From: Aquanectria penicillioides
Lineage: Eukaryota; Ascomycota; Sordariomycetes; Hypocreales; Nectriaceae
Direction of reading: 5' to 3'
Length of the DNA: 64,000 nucleotides
NCBI GenBank assembly: GCA_003415625.1
Contig: PYIU01000008.1
Span: 1,054,001 to 1,118,000, forward strand
Below the pieces are notes generated by a model that saw only the letters and a list, made by a program, of their open reading frames with translations, was not told the DNA's origin and ran no database searches. Made by a program: the position numbers and the translations under genes. Positions 25,404 through 39,575 of the stretch are shown piece after piece (position 1 is the first letter of the stretch; every line of letters begins with the position of its first letter).

Positions 25404-28359
25404 ACGAGAAGACAAGCATGAGAGACGAGATAGCGGAAGACAGAAAAGAGAAAGGAGACATATGGAAGAGAGGAAAAAAGAAGAAGACTAACGGGCGCGG
25501 AAGCAGCCGGGCATCCGCTTCGCGGTGAGGGTGGCTTGATTGCTTTCTTGGAACGAACGACTTTGATTACTTCATGGAAAGAACGGGAAATACTGGCTCT
25601 GGACACGACGGTGAGATACCTTCATGCGTTAAGGCTATAGGAGGCAGGCGTCTTATGGAAGATTCTCGGCGGGGAGGGGGTTGTTACGAACGCGAACCCC
25701 CAACCTCTGATACATTTTTTTTTTCGATTGATTCCCGGCAACTATTGGATTCGTCCTTTTTTTTTCTACTTGGTGGCATTGGTGCGAGGCTTGTAGGGTT
25801 TTGGGTGTATCATGGAGACTGTTGAGCATGGGAGCATAGCATCTGAGGGATTCCGGACGGGTTTCTGGATGGAACAGGTCGGCGGGCACCTCAACGGGAG
25901 TCAAAGTCAATGCAAACCATTGTGCAACTGCGAGCTGATTTGCCGTGACGAATGCCGTAGCTTGAGGTTTACAAATCCCCCACATCCCTCGGTATTTCTC
26001 GATATGCAAGCTTAGTGCTAGCCCCGGGGGTTGGATTGTCGGCTCGGGTCCTCCCCTCCACTATCCACTTTGGGGAAGCATGTTGTAATCTACATGCACT
26101 ACGGCATAGTAGTCTATGTGCTATGGGAAAGCCTTCCTCCCCCATCGGAACCGGAATGTTGCGTTTTTCCAGAATCCGGGGGGGGGGGGGGTGAATGAGC
26201 GAGGGAACAGGGTGAGGCGAGAGCGACGAGGGTCCAATCAAAGGCTGCTTCACGTGCAAGCCGATAATCGGGCCAGCCAGCTCCAGCCAGCTCCAGCCAA
26301 ACCAGCCACACGTCTTTTGTTTGGGCGGACGCGCAGAAAAAAAAAGGCCACGGCGACGATGCAAATCCAAATGCAATACGACGATGCAAGCCACCGGACA
26401 GGGTCAGCAAGCAAGTTGGGCGATAACAACAAACTCTGCGTGTGTGATATAGAGAGTGCAGGAGCCGAGCCCAATCCAAAAGGCACTCACTCGTTCGTTC
26501 ATCCATCCATCCATTCATTCATTCACTAGTAATTACAGAGGGTTTCCTCCTGGGGGGGGCCGGCGTCATAGTGTGATGGGGCTATTGTTTATGGTGGACG
26601 CGCGTGTGTTGCCGTTGCTATGCACCAATCCGTCCATGGCTACTGCTTGCGGCATGGGCGGGAAAACAACAGCCAGCCTTGTTGGTGACCTTCCCGTGGG
26701 AAGGTACCGACGCGGATATGGTGAGGATGGGAAGGAGGGGGGGGAGGGACCTCGGTCCGTGGAAGACGGGCCAATAAGAGGGGGTAGATCGGGGAGTTTT
26801 TCCCTGTGGGTGGTTGCTTAGGGGGCGATGGAGGGGAGGAAGGAGTGGATGTGTTGTACCTACTTGCCTAGGCGCTCTGCCCCTGGCGGTAGCAGCAGTT
26901 TTAGAGCACAAGCATCCTCATCAGTTCCCGGGCTGTCAGCTTTTGTCTCGTCTGTGTGTTGTGTGTGCTTCCCTCCACCGTCCACCCGTCGCAACCCAAA
27001 TGGGGTGCCCAAGGAAGCGGCGGTGTCGCCCGTCCCGGCCGAGGGACAATGCAGGACATTTCATGTCCATGTATATATACGGATAAGTGTTCCACAGATC
27101 ACCTCACGCTTGACGCGTGCCAGCGTAGCTTGCTTGATTATACCTGGACGGTCCTTCGATACGCACCTCGCCTGCTGCACCTGCGTCTCTAGCTTGGTCC
27201 CTCAGCTCTCTGCAGTGGCCACTGGGCAGCTCAACAGCCCGGCTCAGAAGCACCCACTGTAAAGACAGGCACCGCAAAGCACCCCGGAGTACGTACCGTG
27301 GCCGCCCAGCCAATCACCTTCCCTGCAGGACGCCCAGGCGCGTTCTTTTTGGGGTTTATTTGGGGTGAGCTGAGAGCGTCGCTGGGCTCTGCTCATCTCA
27401 TCTCCCTCCCACACACCCCCGGCCGCCCCTTCCCCATCCTGTCCAGGTACCGACCTGCCTCAGACCTCTCTGACCTCTCGGTGTTGCCCACTAGCTACCT
27501 ACGTAGCTGGCACCTTCCCTCCCCCCCCGGACCGAGCCCAGACAAACAATCAACACACCTCCCTCTCACACCAACCACCGCCCAAACCAGCCACTCCACC
27601 CACTCCTCTCTTCCTCCCTCCTCCCTCGGCCCTTCCAATCCTCCATTTCCATCATCATCAGCTTCACTCACGGCCGTAAGTGCTTCCTCTTCCCCAGATC
27701 CCACTTACCCTGTACCCTCTTCTCTCTTCCCTCCCTCGTCCCACTTCATCTGAAATCGCCTCGCCTCAACCCGAACGAGAGGCACTCAGGTAACCATCGC
27801 CATCCCCAACCACCTCGTTCCACGCCGATGCTTCCTGTCGTCGCCGACGGGTAAACAAACCCATTGGCCGACCAACTTAGAGAGCCTCAATTGGCACCCC
27901 GACCCACCCTCTCGTCTCACCTCTCACCTTACCAGCCTCTTTTTCTGTTCGCTCTGCTTTGCCCTCTGCCTCTGCTCCATCCTGCCCTCTACCGTGCCTC
28001 GAAACCCTGTCGTTGTGCCGGCCGTCTGTGCGACCTTGCTAACCGCCAAATTGTCCGACCACCAGGCCGTCTCAGCGCGTGTTTTTCCTCCTTCCCACTC
28101 GCACCACGTTAATGACGCCGCCGCGTTGACCCCAACGACGATTCCCGACGAGGACGACAACCAAGACGACGACGACGCGCGCTCGCGTTTTGTGACGATT
28201 AATCCCATCACGGTCCCGATCCTTCGTCAGGCCAGACCTCGACTGAGACAAACTCCGAACCTCCCCAGGTTTCCGATCTCGACTTTCCCGGGCCCGAGAC
28301 GCGCGCATTCTCCCCGAAACTCCACCCATCATCTTCATCCCCGTTGAAAAACCGCAATC
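25404..28359. other. Intergenic region of about 3 kb
   Basis: No supportable gene. It carries the 3' flank of the Tea4-like gene, a G run of about 14 at 26178-26191, a short CATT/CATC repeat near 26500-26525, and from about 27380 a strongly pyrimidine-rich stretch (CCTC, CTCC, CACC) that is probably the promoter and long 5' leader of the Mpv17-family gene starting at 28360. Confidence 0.5.
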
Positions 28360-29694
28360 ATGGTCAGCGTAAAGTTCGAGGAAACCATCGACAAGGTGCA
28401 GGACAAGGTGGCGGGTGCCGGCGAGAGGATCCAGCAGACCGGCGAGAAGTTCGCCGGCATGCTCGACCAGGCTGAGGCTGGCAAGATCCCCGGCACCAAG
28501 GGCCACCATCCCGTTGCCGATGTCATCGGCACTACCCTTACCGGCGGCATAAAGAATGCCGGAACCAAGGGCTACCTGGCCGTAAGTCACTCCCAATTCC
28601 CTGAGCTCTTGTCATGCGCGTAGTCCCTAGCTGCGACTGCGACCGCGACGACACCTTGCATCACTTTCCAAGAGCCGAAAAGTTGTGGTAACTAGACACG
28701 ATGACTAACTTTCTTGCGACAGGCCTACATCAAGGAGCTTGAGGACAACCCTCTGCGCACCAAGATGCTCACTGCCGGTACCCTCGCCGGTGCCCAGGAG
28801 CTCATCGCCTCGTGGCTCGCCAAGGACCGCAACAAGCATGGCAACTACTTCACTGCCCGTGTCCCTAAGATGGCCGCCTACGGTGCTCTCATCAGCGCCC
28901 CCATTGGTCACTTCCTCATCTGGGCTCTCCAGAAGACCTTCAAGGGCCGCACTAGCCTGAAGGCCAAGATCCTTCAGATCCTCGTCAGCAACCTGATTGT
29001 ATGTATTTCCCTTTCCCATTCCCCGACATTCAAGAGGAGGATTCCGAAAAAGAGGAGGAATGAAATTATGAATACGAAGAGAAGGGGGCATTAAAAGTAC
29101 GGAAGCAATTACGGAACGACGAAGAGATGGACGGCCAACGGAATCAAGCTCGGAATTGCAAATGGACCCCGGAAACAGACACTATGGGAAAACAGGACGA
29201 GCAACTTGCCAAGAATCTAGCAGCTAACATGGCTTTCACAGATCGCTCCCATCCAGAACAGCGTCTACCTGGTTGCTATGGCCCTCATTGCCGGTGCCCG
29301 CACCTACCACCAAGTCCGCGCCACCGTCAAGGTCGGCTTCTGGAAGGTCATGAAGGTCTCCTGGATCACCTCCCCCATCTGCCTGGCCTTTGCCCAGAAG
29401 TTCCTCCCTGATCAGCTCTGGGTTCCCTTCTTCAACATTGTCGGTTTCGTTATCGGAACCTACATCAACACCGTCACCAAGAAGAAGCGTCTTGCGGCTC
29501 TCCGCAAGAAGCACTTCGGCGACAGCCGTGACGTTCGCGACCCTCGCGACCCCCGCGATAGCCGTGACTATCGCGACCCCCGCGACACCCGCGATCCTCG
29601 TGCTCCCCCAGCGTGGCCCCAAGCCGCCCAGAGGACTACCCTCCCATGGGCACCAACCCCCCTTACTAAACACTATCCTACAAGGGGGGCCTAA
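28360..29694 (+). CDS. Mpv17/PMP22-family peroxisomal or mitochondrial membrane protein
   Basis: This is a small multi-pass membrane protein of the Mpv17/PMP22 family; one Neurospora member, WSC, is the Woronin-body sorting factor in peroxisomes, but I cannot tell whether this is its orthologue. Exons are 28360-28581, 28723-28998 and 29242-29694, all phase 0. The N-terminal 70 residues are amphipathic and charged. The core starts at AYIKELEDNPLRTKMLTAG, the usual opening of the family, followed by GHFLIWALQ, then WKVMKVSWITSPICLAFAQKFLP and LWVPFFNIVGFVIGTYIN. The tail holds tandem R-D-x tripeptides (about 29521-29601). As given the frame ends at 29694 with an unlikely Trp/Thr-rich tail. One extra C in the run at 29605-29609 would instead give a tail ending YPPMGTNPPY with TAA at 29667-29669, which looks more natural. 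Confidence 0.85.
29521..29601 (+). repeat. 9-nt coding repeats encoding R-D-x tripeptides
   Basis: About eight degenerate copies of a 9-nt unit (CGCGACCCC-like) encode Arg-Asp-X triplets (RDV, RDP, RDS, RDY, RDT). They form an alternating-charge low-complexity tail on the Mpv17-family protein. The length of such tracts is prone to vary between strains. Confidence 0.85.
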
Positions 29695-30680
29695 CTCGAA
29701 TTGACCGGAGAGACCTGGATATAATGCAGGAGCTGGGGAAGGAGAGTTAGGCGATGCAGTGTAATGAGGGACCATTGGGTTTTGGATAAAACGGAAGGGA
29801 ACGGAGAGGGGAGATTGAAGCAGCTCGGACGGCGGCGGCACTCGACAAGTATATACCCCAGATCTAAGGGGAGGACTGGTGGCGCGTGCAAGTCAAGGCT
29901 ATTTGACGTACGTATCTACAGCAAACAGAGAGAAGAGAGGAGTTGAATATGTTGGGAGTCGCGTTGTGTTCGGGCTGCGTCTTGGGGCGCGGTGTACGGT
30001 ACACGCGAAGGAGCAATTGTTGTGTCTTGTATGTTTGTGGGCTGCTGGTTAATGAAATGAACTAGTATTTACTCCTGTTTTTTTGCTCATTGGATTTTTT
30101 TTCTTTTTTAGATGCCCACTGTAAAAAGATATAAGTTGTGGATTTATATTGCTTGTGTACTGGGGAGGGATCGTTCTAAGAACCTCCACTCGTTGAGAAG
30201 GAGGAGATTCTCAAGTGATTGAGACATGAGTCTATCTAGAAACAGCTTGTGTTTGCCCTCTTTTTGACGTCTATCCACCCACGCATTCTCCATTCATCCA
30301 GACGTTCTAAGTCGACTTGGGCAAGGGGGCTGAAGCTGATATCGGAATGATTTCGTAAACCTGCGCAGTGACATCTCCGGTAGGAACCCTCACTTTGTCG
30401 GGGCTAGATTGGCACCTTGTCCAATGTAGGTCACGTAGGTAGCAGAAGAGACCGTATCTGGGGCCTCGACGTGACGGATTGTATCGGAGATGGTTGGAGA
30501 GATGTTGCAACTCTCAATCTCATGCGTAGTGTGGGACGTTGCGTCTCTTCAAGGCCGCCGCCACTGGAGCGGGAGGCTGGTCCTAAGTTTGTGAGGGCTT
30601 GATATCCCGCCGACTTTTTAAGATATAGCAAGACGGTTGTTCGTCATCGTCATCATCGTCATAGGTCATAGTCTCCCCTT
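29695..30680. other. Convergent intergenic region
   Basis: About 1 kb between the ends of the plus-strand Mpv17-family gene and the minus-strand vps22 gene. It should contain both terminators. AT-rich stretches at 30050-30150 are plausible polyadenylation regions. No coding signal. Confidence 0.5.
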
Positions 30681-31480
30681 TCAACCAGCTTCTTCCGCTG
30701 TGGTCGCTGCAGCCCCCATCTCGGCCATGAAGCCCGGGCTCCAGTACTCCCACTCTCCCTTGGCCTGCTTGTCCACCCACAGCATCCCCTCGGCCACGAG
30801 GTCGTCGATGACAGTGCGGGCGCGGGCGTGCTCCCAGCCGAGGTTGTCGCGCAGTATGCCGACGCTCACGTAGCCCATGACCTGAACGGCCTCGACGACG
30901 GCGGCCTGGTCGGTGCTCAGCTCGCGCGGCACGCTGCGGACGTACTCGCGGCGGCCGACCTTGACGACGGCGTAGGCGCCGCCCAGCGGGCCCAGGGTTT
31001 CCACGGCGCGGCGCACGTCGTCGTCGGCGATGGGTGGCGAGCCTTCCATGCGGCCGCGGGCGACGCGCTCCCGCAGATCCGACAGCCCGATGAGGCCGCC
31101 GTTCTCGGCGCGGGTGGCGGAGCAGACCTCGACGATGCGCACGGCGAGCTCGAAGTAGAAGTCGTTGACCGTCTTGCCCAGCAGCTGGGCCCAGACGGAG
31201 CTGCCCCCGAGCCGCCTCCGCCGCTGCTGTTGCTGCTGGCCAGCGGGTCGACGCCGATGGCGGCGCACATGCGGGCGAACTGGGCGCGGAAGGCCGGGTC
31301 GGAGCGGATGTCTCGAGCGTGCGTGGTCGCGAACTGCTGCAGCAGCGACTTGAAGACCTCGAGCTGCGTCTCGAGCGCCTGCGCGTTGGTGGCCCTCAGC
31401 GAGGACCCGTGCGAGGCAAAGTGCGCCGACGTGAGGCGGGAGCGGTCAAAGGCCGCGAGGCCGACGCCTTTGCGGGACAT
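30681..31480 (-). CDS. vps22: ESCRT-II subunit Vps22/SNF8, frame broken by one missing base
   Basis: Vps22 forms ESCRT-II with Vps36 and two copies of Vps25 on endosomes, driving multivesicular-body sorting of ubiquitinated cargo. It starts at ATG 31480 with the family-typical MSRKGVGLAAFDRSR and QLEVFKSLLQQFATTHARDI. The first frame runs through MCAAIGVDPLASS into a Gly/Ser linker. The family sequence then continues in another frame (SVWAQLLGKTVNDFYFELAV, GGLIGLSDLRERV, and the winged-helix part SVGILRDNLGWEHARARTVIDDLV) to TGA at 30681. The break is at a C5 run (31204-31208 on the plus strand); one more base gives a continuous protein of about 266 residues, normal for the family. The gap is too short for an intron. 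There is no other intron. Codon use is extremely G/C-ending. Read literally, the first frame ends at 30917 with a wrong Ser/Ala-rich tail. Confidence 0.92.
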
Positions 31481-32327
31481 GACGGAGGGAGGGGAGGAGA
31501 GGGGAGGGGAAGCGTCTTTGTCGGGGCTATGTTCGTTCGTTCGTGTGCGCGTGCTTGCGTGTGTCAGTACGCACAGCGTAGACGTTAGCGGACAATGAGA
31601 GCACGAGTAGAAGCCGACGGCGAGACGAAGCGCTGGTACCGGAGCCGAGAGGCGGGACGCACCTTGATGATGCGAGGTTCAAGGTGGAGTTGGGACGTGT
31701 CGTCGATACCGGTGGGTTTGGTGGGGCAGGCGATACGTAACCGCACCTTCTCCCCAGCTTCAAGACAAGACACCGTCATAGCATGTGATCCATCACGGAT
31801 GTGGGTAAGCCTCGTATAAATCTACGCCTACATCTACATCCAGAATTGGCTGGGTTTCCGATAATATTTATTTGCTACTCAATCCCCAAGAATACGGCAC
31901 TTGGTCTCATCACATTGGTTCCAGCCTCAACACCAGGCAGTTGTGTACGAAAGGCAGGCATTTACGTCCGTATAATGCTCATATATATCTCTACCTGATG
32001 CACTTGTATGCGTCTCAGAAGAAAACGAGACGGCTGAATCAATTCATTCCAGAGCGGTGATATCCACGTCGTGACAGATCTCTTCTCTGTCTTCGTCCTT
32101 TTCAGTTGTTCCTGGGAGCTCAGTCCCTTTTCTTTTTCTAGGCCTCGCCTATACATATTATGCCCCCCGCCGCATCTATTCAGGTCCCTTGCATCATCAT
32201 CACTTCGTAAAGCTCCCACTTAGGAGGGCACCTTTTTTTTTTTTTTTTTTTTTTGGTTGGCACCCGCTCCTTGCTTCTCTATCATGGGCCTGGGCTGTTA
32301 AAACGAAAGAAAACAGTAGTCTCGCGT
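31481..32327. other. Intergenic region between vps22 and the Hsp40 gene
   Basis: About 850 bp holding the vps22 promoter (plus-strand left part) and the Hsp40 3' region. A T run of 22 lies at 32233-32254. No coding signal seen. Confidence 0.5.
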
Positions 32328-33918
32328 TTACTGGGTCTGGCACTGAGCCTGACCGTCACCCATCTCTTCCTCATCTTCCCACTCGTTGCCGTAACCGTGT
32401 CCTGCTGACTGGCCCATCTGCGACACATGTTAGCTGTATGTTTCTAATTGAACTGACAAGGTTGGGTTAAAAAAAAACTATACCTCTTCAATATCGGCGT
32501 CGTCCTCGTATTCGACGTCGTCAACCTCGTCTGCCTCAATGCCCTCGGGGGCGGGAGGCAGCATCTTCTTCAGGGCATCGCACGGGGCGTCGTCCTTGAA
32601 CCAGCCGTCCTCGGGGAATTCGACCTTGACCAGCAAGTACAGGTCACCCTTGGCATCGCCTCGCTTCAGAGGCATACCCTCGCCAGGTACCTTGAGGACA
32701 TCGCCGGGGCGGAGGATCTTGCCGCGAGGGTGGTCAATGCGGATACCTCGGCCGTCGAGGTGCTTAAGCACAGTTCGGGAGAAGCCAGTAAGAGCCTCAG
32801 CGAGCGATACGGTCAACTCAGCAGACATGTCGTGGCCGACACGAGTAAAGGTACCGTGGGGCTCCTCAACAAGAGTGAAGACAATGTCACCGGGGATCTG
32901 ATCGGGATACTGGTCGGCCTCGCCCTCCAGGACGATGCGCTCGCCGTGCATGGAGCCGCGGGGAATGTAAATCTCGAGGACTTTCTTCTCCTGGTTGGTG
33001 CGCTTGCCCTTGCACTTCTTGCAGCGATCCTTCTCCTTGAAGATCTGGCCGGCGCCGTGGCAGTGGTCGCACACAACGGTCTCGCGGCGCATCATGCCGG
33101 GGCCGATCTGGCGGAAGGCCTCAACAATACCGTTACCCTTGCAGCGCTCGCAAGTGGTCGACTTGGCCTTCTCCTTACCACCGGTGCCCTTGCACTGGAC
33201 ACAGACGATCTGCTTGTTGGCGGCAAACTTGACGGTCTTGCCGCGGTACAGCTCCTCGAGCGTCACCTTGTACTCTTGCTCCTCGTCTGGGCCGCGTCGA
33301 GGTCGTCGAGAACCGGGAGGACCACCAGGGCCGCCGGGGCCACCGGGGCCCATTCCGAAGCCGAACATCTGGGAAAGAATATCATTGAGGTCGACTTCGG
33401 GGCCAGGGCCGCCGCGAGACTTGTCGAAGGCGGCCATGCCGTGGGTGTCGTAGAGGTGACGCTTCTCCTCATCGCCGAGGATCTCGTAGGCCTGAGTGAC
33501 CTCCTTGAACTTGGCCTCGGACTCCTCTCGCTGCTCCTCGGGGACCTTGTCGGGGTGGTACTTGAGGGCCGACTGTTGTCTCGTAGTTAGGGCATCTGGG
33601 TCTCGCAATTTGAGCTCTGTTCTGGGTAACGTACTTTTCGGTAGGCCTTCTTGATCTCATCTGGAGTGGCAGTCTTCGCGATGCCAAGCAACTCTATCAC
33701 CAGAAAGTCAGTCAACTTGATCTATCCATTTTCCCTCAAGAATCCGAGCCTTTCCGCAGGCACCCGACGACGGAACGAAAACCCTGCGATATCCTGCTTG
33801 GAGCCAAGTGCGGGGGGGGGGGGGGTTGCAAATAGCAGTTGGGGCAAATGAAAAAAAAGATTTACGAACCGTAGAGATCGACGTCCGGGACACCGGCGTT
33901 AAACTCGTTCTCAGCCAT
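32328..33918 (-). CDS. mas5: Type I Hsp40 co-chaperone, Ydj1/Mas5-like, with CaaX box
   Basis: This is a cytosolic J-protein that loads unfolded clients onto Hsp70 and stimulates its ATPase, including for protein import into organelles. Exons are 33918-33870, 33693-33635, 33572-32484 and 32417-32328, giving 428 residues. The J domain has [14 protein letters not shown] with the HPD motif. It is followed by a Gly/Pro-rich linker, a zinc-binding region with four CxxCxGx repeats ([32 protein letters not shown]), and the two beta-sandwich client domains ending GWFKDD. The last exon encodes an acidic tail ending CQTQ, a CaaX-type farnesylation signal like that of yeast Ydj1. The last donor reads GTATAG, so an unspliced transcript stops one codon later and lacks the CaaX box. 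The first intron contains a 14-nt G run (33812-33825). Confidence 0.95.
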
Positions 33919-37104
<3,186 letters not shown>

Positions 37105-37717
37105 TCCACAGAAAGGGGGGAGATGTATGGAAATGTTAGGTTTTAGGAGATCAGAGAGGTAGCATGTACAATTGTACCATAACCTGTGAATCACTTACTA
37201 TTCTGTACACTATATAGAGAAAAGAAAAGCACAACACACTTTTACACCTTGGTTTCATAACCAGATTGGTCCATCTGACATATTCAAGAACCCTCCCAAC
37301 GTGACACTTGACAACAGCAGCAACAATAACACACACAGATCATAACTCGTATCATAATTGATATATTGAAATCCAAACCCTCTCCAGGTATATCACTCGA
37401 GCTTTCGCTCCAGCTCTTAACCTGCGCAATTTTTGTGCAGGCACTTCCTCAGACCAACAATTACTGTGATAATCATGACCATCCAGACTCCTGCCGCCCT
37501 CCTCTAAGAATAAATGGCGGGTTGATATGCGACTTGTGGCGTGCCTCCAACTGGCAATATACAGACAAGAAGCGAAAAAGAAATAAGAAAACACGACTTT
37601 TAGGCAGCCATGAGAAGAAGAGGGACATCCATCAAGGATCTCCCTGTAGCAGAAGAGTGTGTCGTGAGACAAAAGAGTAGACTAAAAAGAAGACGCAGTC
37701 GCAACAGGGGTATATGT
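37105..37717. other. Convergent intergenic region, GluRS and noxR 3' ends
   Basis: 613 bp holding the two 3' untranslated regions. AT-rich patches near 37190-37370 may contain polyadenylation signals. No coding signal seen. Confidence 0.5.
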
Positions 37718-39575
37718 CTAAACTTCAACAATCCAAATCTGTGATGATGTTAGCTGCATGCAGGGAAATTGTCGGTGTAAGGGTGTGCTCACCTCCATCT
37801 TGCCAGTATCTTGCCTCAACTTCCGTGCCTCGTCCTTGGCAGAGTCAATTGCCATGTCCAAGTCATCTTGGTCACCCATGGTAATCATGTCTCCGTTGGG
37901 CATGTCCTCGTCTCTGATCTTAATCTTGAAACGACGACGCACGCCAAATTTCTCGCGGACCTTGTCAACGAGGGTGGGGAAGCCGACGTCGGGCTTCACC
38001 ATAATGTATCTCACATCGTCGGCGTGAACCTTGACACGAATCTTGGTGACTTCAACACGACGAGCACCGCGCGAGGATCCAGAGCCAGGGCGGCGACGGT
38101 TGCCCATCATTTCAAAGTCTGCTTCGTCGACAGATCCATCGTCGTATTCGGAGCCATCCTCTTCATCACCATAGCGGGGCTGTCTAGAGCGGCCAGAGCC
38201 CCTGGAACCACGCTGGCCACCACCACCACCCTGGTACATGTCGTAGACTTCGTTTGCAAGAGAATCCTCCTCCTCTGGGATCTGCTTCGGCCTCAACTGC
38301 ATGTTGTTCAAGGGCGATCGAGTGGTGTTCTTTCCGGGATTTGCGGAGGCGGACCGTGCTGGTCTGGCACGACCATCGGGGGGCGAGGCGGCCTTTTCGT
38401 ACTTGCGGTTCGGCTCAGCTTGTTGGATGTTGAGCTTGGCTAGCATGGGCTTCTGACCGCGAACGGAAGATCCGCGATTAGGACGCTCATTCTCGGGAGG
38501 AGGAGTCGGGGGGAATACATTTCGGTTGGTTGGGGGTTCAGATTGCTGTCTGCGAGACTGCAGGCCTGGCTTGACGAGGTTCGTAGCAGCGAAGGAAATG
38601 TTGTCCGCGGGCCGGTCGTCCTTGACCTCAATTTTGCCAGCCTAGTTTAAGTGTGAGTAAATATGTACTGAAAGTAGTCTGTAGGTATCCTTACGCTCTT
38701 GATCTCTGAGCCAGCGAATCCGGTAAAGGCATTGGCGCGGTCTGAGGCGGCAACAAGTCTCGCCTTACCAAGGTAGTCCTTGGTCTTGAGATTGCGCACC
38801 TTGGCCTCGTTGGGTCGGTAGACGACACCAACGGGAATAGAGAAAACGGTGTAACCCTAGAAGTTGTCAGACAATATCCAGTGCAGACTAGTGTTTAAAT
38901 CTTACCTCGGCTTGTTCCCGAATAGCCTCGTCGATGACATTGTGGTCCTCAACTACCTTCTCCTTGACAGCGTATGAAAGATCCTGCATACCGGCTTCTT
39001 TCTGCTGGAGATAGATATAACACAGGCCGCGGTTGAAGAGGACTTCGCAGGAGTAGAGCTTGAAGAGAAGGCCCAACTGGGCGTAATCGATCATGGCATT
39101 GCCACGCAGGTAAAGCAGGGTATCGTTGAAGTTGGCGAGGGCCTCCTCGAAGTCACCGAGGAGGAAGTTGGAGACACCTTGTTGGAAGTAGGCAACGGCG
39201 AGGTATTGGTCGAGTCGGATAGCTCGCTGGTAGCTTTCAACCTGTTGGGCAGCCATTGTAAGTATGCGGGCGTTGTTTGGGTTTGGCCCCCCGCAAATTG
39301 TCGTAGACACAGTGGGGTGGAAGCACAAGAGGGAGGAATTGACTTACAGCTTTCTCGTGCTCGCCGAGAGTAGCGTGAATCACACCGACGTTGAAGAGAA
39401 TCTTGCTTGTGTCGCCGATCTTGTCGAACTCTGTGATGGCATCTTCGAACTCGTTGTTGTCGTAGCGAGCCAGGGCCGCAACCCAGGTCTCAATTTCCTA
39501 GAGAAGCACAAAGGTCAGAGTGCAAGCCTTGGCGGGCGGGCAGCTGGGTGGGCGACATACCTGTTTCAACGACAT
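37718..39575 (-). CDS. noxR: NADPH oxidase regulator NoxR (p67phox-like)
   Basis: NoxR binds Rac-GTP and activates NoxA/NoxB, producing the superoxide that controls sexual development, polarised growth and infection structures. Exons are 39575-39561, 39497-39348, 39241-38906, 38856-38695, 38641-37793 and 37738-37718, giving 510 residues. The N-terminal half is made of TPR repeats (ETWVAALARYDNNEFEDAI, KILFNVGVIHATLGEHEKA, AVAYFQQGVSNFLLGDFEEAL, EVLFNRGLCYIYLQQKEAGM), followed by the activation segment GYTVFSIPVGVVYRP. A long Pro/Ser/Gly-rich disordered region leads to a C-terminal PB1 domain (KIRVKVHADDVRYIMV to DQDDLDMAID), which in other fungi binds Cdc24 or Bem1. The last intron (37739-37792) is 54 nt and open in frame, so retention would only insert 18 residues before IWIVEV. 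The six introns... five here are 49-106 nt. Confidence 0.94.

Noticed and set aside
30828..31598. 256-codon plus-strand frame over vps22
   Set aside because: Antisense shadow; Ala/Asp/Gly-rich composition is the reverse of GC-rich Vps22 codons.
32730..33590. 286-codon plus-strand frame opposite the Hsp40 gene
   Set aside because: Antisense shadow of a conserved, motif-complete J-protein gene.
37811..38443. 210-codon plus-strand frame opposite noxR
   Set aside because: Antisense of the noxR linker and PB1 exon; no domain.
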